Assembly: GCA_937944385.1 (NCBI GenBank)
Contig: CALDYQ010000025.1
Location: 1-51,334, forward strand
Length of the DNA: 51,334 bases
Direction: 5' to 3'
Source: an uncultured Burkholderiales bacterium
Lineage (GTDB): Bacteria > Pseudomonadota > Gammaproteobacteria > Burkholderiales > Casimicrobiaceae
Under the pieces are notes generated by a model. That model did no database searches, had not been told where the DNA came from, and saw only the letters and a program-made list of their open reading frames with translations. Each line of letters starts with the position of its first letter. The first letter of the stretch is position 1. This document shows positions 20,979 to 28,016 of this stretch, in pieces. Position numbers and translations under genes: made by a program.

Positions 20979-21649
20979 AGAATTCGCTCATGTTTCCCGC
21001 CGAGCGCGAAGCGCTCGTCGCCGCCTGTCACGAGAGTGTTGCCGAACGCCTGATCCGCGGCAGCGCGGGCAATCTGAGCGTGCGGGCCGGTGAGGGATTT
21101 TTCATCACGCCCACCGGCTACGGGGCCGGCCGGGTGACGGTGGACGATCTCGTGTGGATGCCGCTTTCGACCGAGGGCGAAGGGGACGGGCGGCTTTTGC
21201 CGTCGAGCGAATGGCGGTTTCACCGCGATCTCTACCGGGCCCGGCAGGACTGCGGGGCGGTCGTCCACGCCCACTCGCCCTATGCGGTGACGCTCGCCTG
21301 CCTGCGGCGAGAGATTCTGCCGTTTCACTACATGATCGCGGTGGCCGGCGGGACGACGATCCGCTGCGCGAGATACGCGACCTTCGGCACGCAGGAGCTT
21401 TCGGATGCCGTGCTCGAGGCGATGGCTGACCGCCGCGCCTGCCTGATGGCCAATCACGGCCTCGTGGCGATCGGGCCGACGCCGGCGCGGGCGCTCGCAA
21501 TCGCGCTCGAAGTCGAAGATCTCTGCGGCCAGTACTGGCGCGCCTGCCAGCTCGGGGAGCCCGTGCTTCTGACCGAAGCCGAAATGGCCGAGGTGATCGA
21601 GAAGTTCCGCACCTACGGTCAGCAGCCGCGCGGCGCCGAAAGCGAATAG
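20975..21649 (+). CDS. Class II aldolase, FucA-like; probable Ald2 of the DHAP shunt
   Basis: 224 residues very similar to E. coli L-fuculose-1-P aldolase. It has GSAGNLSVR and ITPTGYG for phosphate binding, LPSSEWRFH with catalytic Glu79, zinc ligands His98 and His100 in VVHAHSP, and His161 in MANHGLVA. In the aldolase superfamily this ligand set plus the Glu marks true aldolases rather than the dehydratase MtnB. Translational coupling to mtnA suggests it cleaves 5-methylthioribulose-1-P (or 5-deoxyribulose-1-P) to DHAP and an aldehyde, as Ald2 does in the oxygen-independent MTA/5'-deoxyadenosine pathway. L-fuculose-P cleavage is the alternative, but no fucose genes are near. Confidence 0.85.
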   Translation: MKNSLMFPAEREALVAACHESVAERLIRGSAGNLSVRAGEGFFITPTGYGAGRVTVDDLVWMPLSTEGEGDGRLLPSSEWRFHRDLYRARQDCGAVVHAHSPYAVTLACLRREILPFHYMIAVAGGTTIRCARYATFGTQELSDAVLEAMADRRACLMANHGLVAIGPTPARALAIALEVEDLCGQYWRACQLGEPVLLTEAEMAEVIEKFRTYGQQPRGAESE

Positions 21650-21666
21650 GGCTCTCGAAGGAGCCC
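21649..21666. terminator. Small hairpin between convergent genes
   Basis: GGGCTC and GAGCCC around a six-base loop, starting at the aldolase stop codon and before the convergent binding-protein gene. No T-tract; weak. Confidence 0.3.
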
Positions 21667-21704
21667 TGAACGCAGTCGAGCGCGGATCGACGCGCGGTGC
21701 GTCG

Positions 21705-23294
21705 TTACATCCCGGCCACGTTCGTAAAGCGCGCCTCGGGACGATCGTCCGAGCGGTGCACCGTGGTGACGTTGCGCTTCATCGCCCACGGGCGCATCTG
21801 GTGGTGGAGCGGGATGAAGTAGTGCTCGTCACGCGTTCGGGTCAGGGCCTCAGCGATCATCGCGTTGCGTTTTGCAATGTCGGTCTCGGTGGCCATGGCG
21901 TCGGTCAGCTGGTCGATTCGCGGGTCGCTGATGCGCGAGAAGTTGAAGTTACCGTTGGCCCCCGTGGTCTTGGTGCGGATCAGGGACTGGATTGCATACT
22001 GCGCGTCGTAGGTGGCGACCCCCCAGCCGAGCAGGTAGGCGTCGAGCTGGAAGTTCTGTACCTTCTGGATGAAGGTCGCCATCGGCTCGGCCTGCAGCTT
22101 CGCGCGCACGCCGATCCGCGCCCACATGGCCACGAGCGCCTGGCAGATCTCCTCGTCGTTGACGTAGCGATTGTTTGGACAGCCGAGCGTGAATTCGAAG
22201 CCGTTCGGGTAGCCCGCATCCGCGAGGAGCTTCTTGGCCGCCGCGTCGTCGAACTTGGGCGGTGTGTCGAGTTGCGGCGTGTGACCGTTGACCCCGGGGG
22301 CGACCATGATGCCGGCGGGGATCGACAGGCCGCGCATGATACGTGTCTTGATCGCCTCGCGATCGACGGCCTGGTTCAGGGCCTGCCGGACACGCTTGTC
22401 AGCGAAGGGGTTCTTGCCCTTGATGTTCGAGCTCTTCAGCTCAGGGCTCGAGACATCCATCGCAATGAAGATCGTGCGCACCTCGGGGCCATCGACCACC
22501 TTGAGTTTTGGGTCGGATCGCAGACGGGCGACGTCCTGCGTGGGCAGGTCGGTGACCATGTCTACCTCGCCCGAGAGCAGGGCCGCCACGCGCGTGGCAT
22601 CGGCCTTGACCGGCGTGTAGGTGACGTTGGACACGTTGCCGTCGCGCTTGCCCCACCAGTTGGGGTTTTCAACCATCGTCACGCGGTTGTCGGGCTGCCA
22701 GCCGGTGATGCGATAAGGGCCGGTGCCGTTGACGTTGCGCGAGGCAAAGTTTTCTTCCTTGTTTTTGTAGTCCTGCGTTTTCTCGGTCTTGTTTTTCTCC
22801 GCCCATGCCTTGCTCATGATGCGGAAATCGATGATGTTGCGAAGCAGGATCGGCTGCGGCGCCGAGAGGATGAAGTCGACCGTGTGGTCATCGATCTTCT
22901 TCACTTCGTTGATGCCGGTGACGTAGATCTGCATCGTGCCTTGCGGCTGCTTGATGCGCCCGAAACTGAAGACGACGTCATCAGCCGTGAATGGGCTGCC
23001 GTCGTGGAAGCGCACGTTCCGGCGCAGTTCAAAGCGAACCTGCGTTGGGGAGATGAAGGTCCACTTGGTGGCGAGCGCAGGTTCGACCTCGTAATTTGCG
23101 TTGTAGCGAGTGAGGCCCTCGTAGGCGTGCATCAGGATCGCGTTCGTGGTGGCGTGATTCTGCGAATGCGGGTCGAGGGTCAGGATGTCGTTCTGCGCAG
23201 CCCACTTGAGCGGGGCTGCCTGAACGGCACCGAAGCTGAGACCTAGTGCTGCGGCGAGAGCCGCGGCGATCGCGGCGCGTTTGAAATTGAGCAT
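21705..23294 (-). CDS. Periplasmic peptide/nickel-type ABC transporter substrate-binding protein (family 5)
   Basis: 529 residues. The start ATG (complement of 23292-23294) follows a strong GGAGG SD. A signal peptide MLNFKRAAIAAAL...GAVQA is cleaved near residue 26. The mature protein has SBP-family-5 landmarks: LTLDPHSQNHATT, FELRRNVRFHDGSPFTADDVVFSF, NGTGPYRITGWQPDNRV, DKRVRQALNQAVDREAI and an interior Asn/Gly-rich segment. This family delivers oligopeptides, dipeptides or nickel to DppBCDF-type permeases. No permease or ATPase genes are adjacent, so this is an orphan binding protein and the ligand cannot be told. It is convergent with the aldolase gene and divergent from pntAA. Confidence 0.9.
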   Translation of the reverse strand: MLNFKRAAIAAALAAALGLSFGAVQAAPLKWAAQNDILTLDPHSQNHATTNAILMHAYEGLTRYNANYEVEPALATKWTFISPTQVRFELRRNVRFHDGSPFTADDVVFSFGRIKQPQGTMQIYVTGINEVKKIDDHTVDFILSAPQPILLRNIIDFRIMSKAWAEKNKTEKTQDYKNKEENFASRNVNGTGPYRITGWQPDNRVTMVENPNWWGKRDGNVSNVTYTPVKADATRVAALLSGEVDMVTDLPTQDVARLRSDPKLKVVDGPEVRTIFIAMDVSSPELKSSNIKGKNPFADKRVRQALNQAVDREAIKTRIMRGLSIPAGIMVAPGVNGHTPQLDTPPKFDDAAAKKLLADAGYPNGFEFTLGCPNNRYVNDEEICQALVAMWARIGVRAKLQAEPMATFIQKVQNFQLDAYLLGWGVATYDAQYAIQSLIRTKTTGANGNFNFSRISDPRIDQLTDAMATETDIAKRNAMIAEALTRTRDEHYFIPLHHQMRPWAMKRNVTTVHRSDDRPEARFTNVAGM

Positions 23295-23446
23295 GGGTTC
23301 GTTCCTCCAAAGAACAATGAAGAAAGCGTACTGCATTCGTTTATGCGAGGCGTGCCTTTGGAGTCAGGGTTATCCAGCGGGAGCGACCCGTGCTCACGGG
23401 AGGCAAACGGTAAACTCTCTGCCGGAAAAGCAAACGGGGAGGGACG

Positions 23447-24559
23447 ATGCAGATCGGCATCATCCGGGAGACGGCGGCCGGCGAGACGCGCGTGGCCGCG
23501 AGTCCCGAAACAGTGAAGAAATACGCGGCGATTCCCGGGTTGAGCATCGCGCTCGAGGCCGGTGCGGGCAGCGCGTCCTCGTTCACAGACCAGGCATACG
23601 CGGCTGCGGGGGCTCGCGTGGTTCCGAGCGCCGCCGAGGTGCTGGCCGGGAGCGACATCGTGCTCAAGGTGCGTGGCCCGAATGAGAGCGAACTGGCCGC
23701 GATCAAGCCGGGTGCGTCGCTCATCGGGCTTTTGAATCCGTTTGATGAGGCTGCGGTTTCCGCAATCAAGGCGCGCGGCGTGCACGGCTTCGCCATGGAG
23801 CGCATTCCGCGTACGACCCGCGCCCAGAGCATGGACGTGCTCTCGTCGCAGGCCAACATTGCGGGCTACAAGGCCGTGATCCTGGCTGCTGCGCATTATC
23901 CGAAGCTTTTCCCGATGCTCATGACAGCGGCAGGCACGATCAAGGCGGCGCGTGTGGTCGTTCTGGGCGTCGGCGTAGCCGGCCTGCAGGCCATCGCCAC
24001 GGCAAAGCGGCTCGGTGCGGTGATCGAAGCCTCCGACGTGCGGCCCGCGGTCAAGGAGCAGGTGGAATCGCTCGGCGCGAAGTTCATCGACGTGCCGTAC
24101 GAGACCGAGGAAGAGCGGCAGATCGCCGAGGGCGTGGGCGGCTATGCGCGGCCGATGCCCGAGAGCTGGATGGCCCGGCAGCGCGTCGAGGTCGCCAAAC
24201 GCGTGGCGCTTGCCGACGTGGTCATCACGACCGCGCTCATTCCAGGGCGCCCTGCGCCGAAGCTCGTCTCCGGGGAGATGGTGCGCTCGATGAAGCCCGG
24301 TTCGGTCATCGTCGATCTCGCCGCCGAGCAGGGGGGCAATTGCGCCCTCACGGTCAAGGGCGAGATCGTTGATGTCGCGGGCGTGAAGGTCATCGGGCTC
24401 ACGAACTACCCGGCAACCGTGGCCCAGGACGCGAGCGCCCTTTACGCCCGCAACCTGCTCGACTTTCTGAAGTTGCTCATCGACTTCAAGAGCGGCGAGT
24501 TCAAGATCAATCTCGAGGACGAGATCGTGAAAGCCGTCCTCGTCACCGGAGAAGCATGA
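23447..24559 (+). CDS. pntAA: NAD(P) transhydrogenase subunit alpha part 1
   Basis: NAD(H)-binding domain I of the proton-translocating transhydrogenase that makes NADPH from NADH using the proton gradient. 370 residues. N-terminal IGIIRETAAGETRVAASPETV, the mobile-loop region and AGTIKAARVVVLGVGVAGLQAIATAKRLGA-type Rossmann motif (GVGVAGLQA near 178-186) identify it. VIEASDVRP follows. In E. coli domains I and II are fused as PntA; here they are split, as in many alpha- and betaproteobacteria. An SD (GGGGAGGGA) precedes the ATG. It overlaps pntAB by 4 bases. Confidence 0.95.
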   Translation: MQIGIIRETAAGETRVAASPETVKKYAAIPGLSIALEAGAGSASSFTDQAYAAAGARVVPSAAEVLAGSDIVLKVRGPNESELAAIKPGASLIGLLNPFDEAAVSAIKARGVHGFAMERIPRTTRAQSMDVLSSQANIAGYKAVILAAAHYPKLFPMLMTAAGTIKAARVVVLGVGVAGLQAIATAKRLGAVIEASDVRPAVKEQVESLGAKFIDVPYETEEERQIAEGVGGYARPMPESWMARQRVEVAKRVALADVVITTALIPGRPAPKLVSGEMVRSMKPGSVIVDLAAEQGGNCALTVKGEIVDVAGVKVIGLTNYPATVAQDASALYARNLLDFLKLLIDFKSGEFKINLEDEIVKAVLVTGEA

Positions 24560-24888
24560 TGGCTGGCGTCGATTCCCTCGTCATCAATCTGATCATCTTC
24601 GTGCTTGCGATCTACGTGGGCTATCACGTGGTCTGGAGTGTGACCCCGGCGCTGCACACGCCGCTCATGGCCGTGACCAACGCCATCTCGGCCATCATCG
24701 TGGTCGGCGCGATGCTCGCCGCCGCGCTCACCGAAACGCCGCTCGGCAAGGTCATGGGCGTGCTCGCGGTCGCGCTCGCCGCAGTCAACATCTTCGGCGG
24801 CTTTCTCGTCACCAGGCGCATGCTCGAGATGTTCAAGAAGAAGGAGCGCAAGGCAGAGGGCTCGCAAGCCGGAGGCACCTCGGCATGA
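24556..24888 (+). CDS. pntAB: NAD(P) transhydrogenase subunit alpha part 2 (membrane)
   Basis: 110-residue membrane subunit with about three to four helices, corresponding to the C-terminal domain II part of E. coli PntA. Family sequences VGYHVVWSVTPALHTPLMAVTNAISAI and AVNIFGGFLVTRRMLEMF are present. It forms the proton channel together with PntB. ATGA overlaps at both ends link it translationally to pntAA and pntB, so the three subunits should be made in fixed ratio. Confidence 0.95.
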   Translation: MMAGVDSLVINLIIFVLAIYVGYHVVWSVTPALHTPLMAVTNAISAIIVVGAMLAAALTETPLGKVMGVLAVALAAVNIFGGFLVTRRMLEMFKKKERKAEGSQAGGTSA

Positions 24889-26303
24889 GCATGAACCTGG
24901 TCGTCCTCCTCTACCTCATCGCCTCGGTCTGCTTCATCCAGGCGCTGAAAGGGTTGTCGCACCCGACCACGTCGATTCGAGGCAACGTCTTCGGCATGGT
25001 CGGCATGGCGATCGCCGTGGCCACCACGGCGGCGCTCATCTGGAATCTCTCTTCCGATCCGGCCGCGAGTCTGGGCTATGTACTCGTCGGGCTCGTAATC
25101 GGCGGTGCGATCGGTGCGACGATGGCCGCACGCGTCGAAATGACCAAGATGCCGGAACTCGTCGCCTTCATGCACAGCATGGTGGGTCTGTCGGCGGTGT
25201 TCATCGCCGTGGCCGCGGTCAACGAACCCAATGCCTTCGGTATCGCGGTCGATGGCGTCATTCCCAAGGGCAACAAGCTGGAGATCTTCCTCGGCGCAGC
25301 GATCGGGGCGATCACCTTCTCGGGCTCGGTCATTGCGTTCGGCAAGCTCTCGGGAAAGTACAAATTCCGTCTATTCCAAGGCGCACCGGTCGTGTTCAGC
25401 GGGCAGCATCTGCTCAATCTCGCGCTCGGCATCGCCACCGTCGTGCTCGGGCTCGCCTACATGTTCACGGGCAGCCTGCCGGCGTTCTACGCCATGCTTG
25501 CGTTGTCCTTCGTGCTCGGGGTTTTGATCATCATCCCGATCGGTGGGGCTGACATGCCGGTGGTCGTGTCGATGCTCAACAGCTACTCGGGCTGGGCGGC
25601 AGCGGGCATAGGTTTTTCGCTCAACAATCCGATGTTGATCATCGCCGGCTCGCTCGTAGGCTCGTCGGGCGCAATCCTCTCCTACATCATGTGCAAGGCG
25701 ATGAACCGCGCCTTCGTGAGCGTGATCCTCGGTGGCTTCGGCGGCGAGGGGGGCGCGGTCGCAGGCAAGGCCGAGCAGCGTCCGGTCAAGTCGGGCAGTG
25801 CGGATGATGCGGCGTTCATGCTCTCGAACGCGGACAGCGTCATCATCGTGCCGGGCTACGGTCTGGCGGTGGCCCGTGCGCAGCATGCGGTGAAGGAACT
25901 CGCCGCGAAGCTCACCGCCAAGGGCATCGACGTCAAGTACGCCATTCATCCGGTCGCCGGCCGCATGCCCGGCCACATGAACGTACTGCTCGCCGAGGCA
26001 GAAGTGCCGTATGACCAGGTACACGAGATGGAGGACATCAACTCCGAGTTCGCCCAGACCGATGTCGTGCTCGTGCTCGGCGCGAACGATGTGGTCAATC
26101 CGCTCGCGCTGCAGAAAGGATCGCCGATCTACGGCATGCCCATCCTCGAGGCTTACAAGGCGCGAACCGTCATCGTCAACAAGCGCTCGATGGCGGCGGG
26201 TTACGCCGGCCTCGACAACGAGCTGTTCTACATGGACAAGACGATGATGGTCTTCGGCGACGCCAAGAAGGTCGTGGAGGACCTGGTCAAGGCCGTCGAG
26301 TGA
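24885..26303 (+). CDS. pntB: NAD(P) transhydrogenase subunit beta
   Basis: 472 residues: an N-terminal domain of about nine membrane helices, then the NADP(H)-binding domain III. Visible family sequences are VAFMHSMVGLSAVFIA (channel His), SYSGWAAAGIGF, VIVPGYGLAVARAQHAVKEL (NADP-binding GYGLAVA), HPVAGRMPGHMNVLLAEA and LGANDVVNPLA. Together with pntAA and pntAB it gives a complete enzyme. Downstream lies a transporter remnant with no clear terminator in between. Confidence 0.96.
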   Translation: MSMNLVVLLYLIASVCFIQALKGLSHPTTSIRGNVFGMVGMAIAVATTAALIWNLSSDPAASLGYVLVGLVIGGAIGATMAARVEMTKMPELVAFMHSMVGLSAVFIAVAAVNEPNAFGIAVDGVIPKGNKLEIFLGAAIGAITFSGSVIAFGKLSGKYKFRLFQGAPVVFSGQHLLNLALGIATVVLGLAYMFTGSLPAFYAMLALSFVLGVLIIIPIGGADMPVVVSMLNSYSGWAAAGIGFSLNNPMLIIAGSLVGSSGAILSYIMCKAMNRAFVSVILGGFGGEGGAVAGKAEQRPVKSGSADDAAFMLSNADSVIIVPGYGLAVARAQHAVKELAAKLTAKGIDVKYAIHPVAGRMPGHMNVLLAEAEVPYDQVHEMEDINSEFAQTDVVLVLGANDVVNPLALQKGSPIYGMPILEAYKARTVIVNKRSMAAGYAGLDNELFYMDKTMMVFGDAKKVVEDLVKAVE

Positions 26304-26319
26304 CGCGCTACGTGTGACT

Positions 26320-26695
26320 GTGCCTCACGCCGCGCTCCCGCTCGCGATCGCCACGGTTTGGAGCTCACGTTCGTCTTGATCCGATCTGCGCTCGAGGTGG
26401 TGCCCCCGTTCTCGCTGTCGGCGTGGCGCTTTGGCCTCGCGGCGTTCCCGCTCGTGCTGTTCCTAGGGCGAGCGCAGGTGCCCTGGCGCTGGCTCATGGC
26501 TCATGGGCTTGGCTTCTCATGCGAAACGGTCCCGCGGCGGTTTCACCGTTCGCGCTATGGGTACCCGTTGCCGGGATGCTTTCGACCGCCTGGGCGTTTG
26601 GCGAGCGACTGTTGCCGCTCGCCTGGGCGGGCTCGGCGATCGTGCTGATCGGGCTCGCGGTCGCCCTCTGGCCCGCGCAGCGCGTGAGCGCGTGA
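26320..26695 (+). pseudogene. DMT/EamA-family transporter remnant (frameshifts and internal deletion)
   Basis: Pieces of one EamA-type permease appear in order but in different frames. A GTG-initiated LPLAIATVW start (26320 on) is followed in another frame by FVLIRSALEVVPPFSLSAWR and LVLFLGRAQVPWRWLMAHGLG. Then, after a junction near 26515-26525, the C-terminal half-helices appear: WAWLLMRNGPAAVSPFALWV and GERLLPLAWAGSAIVLIGLA. About two thirds of a normal ~300-residue transporter is missing. It cannot encode a working protein. The individual open stretches look like small genes but are fragments of this one. Confidence 0.8.
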
Positions 26696-26701
26696 GCCGT
26701 G

Positions 26702-27166
26702 TCACTTGGTCGCGTTGAGCGACCTGACGAATTCGAGCACTTCGGCCGCATGGCCGGCCACCTTCACGCCGCGCCATTCGCGCGCGAGTCTGCCCGCGCC
26801 GTCGATCACGAAGGTCGATCGCTCGATACCTCGCACCTGCTTTCCGTACATGTTCTTCATCTTGATGACGTCGAACTGGGTGCAGAGCGCTTCGTCCTCG
26901 TCTGAGAGGAGCGGGAAGGGAAAGCCGTGCTTCTCGCAGAACTTGTCATGCGATTTGACCGAGTCGCGCGAGACGCCAGCCACCACGGCTCCAGCCTCGG
27001 CGAATCCATCATGGAGCGCCGCGAAGTCGATACCCTCCTGGGTGCAGCCGGGCGTGGAATCCTTCGGGTAGAAATAGAGCACGACGGTCTTGCCCTTGTA
27101 ATCCGAGAGCTTGAAGGTGCCGCCACCGTTGGTGGGCGCGCTGAAGTCCTTGACTTTCGATGCCAT
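26702..27166 (-). CDS. bcp: Thioredoxin-dependent peroxiredoxin, Bcp/PrxQ type
   Basis: 154-residue cytosolic thiol peroxidase reducing H2O2 and organic peroxides. Peroxidatic Cys41 lies in the signature FYPKDSTPGCTQE. The usual E. coli-type resolving Cys five residues later is absent (Ile46); Cys77 and Cys95 are the other candidates. The C-terminal half (FDVIKMKNMYGKQVRGIERS, REWRGVKVAGH) matches betaproteobacterial family members. The ATG at 27166 gives the best-aligned N terminus although it lacks an SD; an in-frame GTG at 27193 with an upstream GAGG is possible. It is flanked on both sides by pseudogenes. Confidence 0.92.
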   Translation of the reverse strand: MASKVKDFSAPTNGGGTFKLSDYKGKTVVLYFYPKDSTPGCTQEGIDFAALHDGFAEAGAVVAGVSRDSVKSHDKFCEKHGFPFPLLSDEDEALCTQFDVIKMKNMYGKQVRGIERSTFVIDGAGRLAREWRGVKVAGHAAEVLEFVRSLNATK

Positions 27167-27238
27167 ATGTGGGGTTGCAAAAGAAGTGATCACCTCAGCA
27201 GTTTACGTAGCAGTTGGCCCGCCTGGCGTCGGAATGAG

Positions 27239-27850
27239 GACGTCGACCTCCATGGGCTGGGCGGCGGGCGCTTGGGTGGTTACGACCTGATTTCCAACCG
27301 GCTCATGTCGCAGGATGGGGATGGCCGTGACCCGGACGCGACCGACACCGGCGACGACGACACAGAGCTTGACTGCTCGAGCCCGTTCTCGTTCATGAGC
27401 TCATGGCACGGCACGCACGTCTCGGGCATCATCGCCGCGAGCACGAACAATGGGCTGGGCATTGCTGGCGTGTCTCCGGAGTCGCGGCTCGTGCCGGTGC
27501 GTGCGCTCGGGCACGAGCATGGCCGCCCCGCATGTGGCTGGCACGGTGCCCCTCTTGCTCGCGCGGGATCCATCGCTGACCCGGCGCAGGTGGGCAACCG
27601 TCGCTACAGCGCGAGCACCGAGGAGTGCCTTGCGTTTCAGAAACAGATCGAGTGGCGATTCGATGGCTGCGTCTGGAGCGCGGCTTTGCCAAACGCGACC
27701 TGCCCGCGTGGCAGCCGTCCGGCCGTGGAGATGCAGGCGATCGACAGCCGCGGCTACAACCTGCGCACGCTCATCGATCCCGACGAAATCATGCGCATGG
27801 AGCGCGACGGTTGGACCGGGCGGCGGATCGCGTTCTGCGTTCCGGAGTGA
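27239..27850 (+). pseudogene. Subtilisin-like (S8) serine protease remnant
   Basis: Starts mid-domain at GGRLGGYDLISN, continues through the catalytic-His block SSWHGTHVSGIIAASTNN and GIAGVSPESRLVPVRALG. At about 27510 it then jumps frame directly to the catalytic-Ser block GTSMAAPHVAG, which normally lies some 150 residues later. The Asp block and signal peptide are missing. After the Ser block the original frame resumes an open run to a stop at 27850 (ending GRRIAFCVPE) that does not look like S8 sequence and may come from another gene's 3' end. It is clearly non-functional. Confidence 0.8.
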
Positions 27851-27855
27851 AGCGC

Positions 27856-27861
27856 TATCAT
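27856..27861 (+). promoter_or_regulatory. Candidate -10 (TATCAT) for the cysS leader transcript
   Basis: TATCAT ends six bases before the ATG of the Cys-rich leader ORF, so the start codon would be at or near +1. TTCTGC at 27833 is a poor -35 with 17-base spacing. Confidence 0.5.
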
Positions 27862-27867
27862 TGATCG

Positions 27868-27912
27868 ATGATTTCTCAGTGCTGCTGCCGCGCGTCCCAC
27901 CGCGTGGCCTGA
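27868..27912 (+). CDS. Candidate cysS leader peptide with three tandem Cys codons
   Basis: Fourteen codons reading MISQCCCRASHRVA then TGA. Codons 5-7 are TGC TGC TGC (27880-27888). It begins six bases after a TATCAT hexamer, has no SD, and ends 34 bases before a strong intrinsic terminator that itself precedes cysS. A run of Cys codons directly ahead of the gene for cysteinyl-tRNA synthetase is the expected design of a ribosome-mediated attenuator, where ribosomes stall when charged tRNA-Cys is scarce. Cys is a rare residue, but TGC TGC TGC is also a CTG-type simple repeat, so chance cannot be excluded without homologues. Confidence 0.65.
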   Translation: MISQCCCRASHRVA

Positions 27913-27954
27913 ACCGACCGCCCGCACCCTTGCGGGCCACCGAACCAAGGCCGC
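27904..27954 (+). promoter_or_regulatory. Alternative pairings of a putative cysS attenuator
   Basis: Three competing pairings are visible. (A) GTGGCC 27904-27909 with GGCCAC 27935-27940, overlapping the end of the leader ORF. (B) CCCGCA 27921-27926 with TGCGGG 27931-27936. (C) GCGGGCC 27932-27938 with GGCCGC 27949-27954 (one bulged G). Pairing C uses the 5' arm of the terminator and so would act as antiterminator. Pairings A and B occupy its partner and would favour termination. A ribosome stalled at the Cys codons should interfere with A. Confidence 0.55.
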
Positions 27955-27973
27955 CTGCCGTGCGGCCTTTTTT
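27947..27973 (+). terminator. Intrinsic terminator upstream of cysS
   Basis: Perfect 8-bp stem AAGGCCGC (27947-27954) / GCGGCCTT (27962-27969) with a 7-base loop, followed by six Ts (27968-27973). It lies 43 bases before the cysS ATG in the same orientation, so it must be bypassed for cysS expression from the leader promoter. Confidence 0.88.
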
Positions 27974-28016
27974 GTGTCTGCCGTCGACTCGACCTGATAC
28001 TCCAATCATCGCGCCC

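Noticed and set aside
26423-26695. A 90-codon intact small membrane protein
   Set aside because: Its C-terminal half is the end of an EamA transporter whose N-terminal pieces lie just upstream in other frames; it is a pseudogene fragment.
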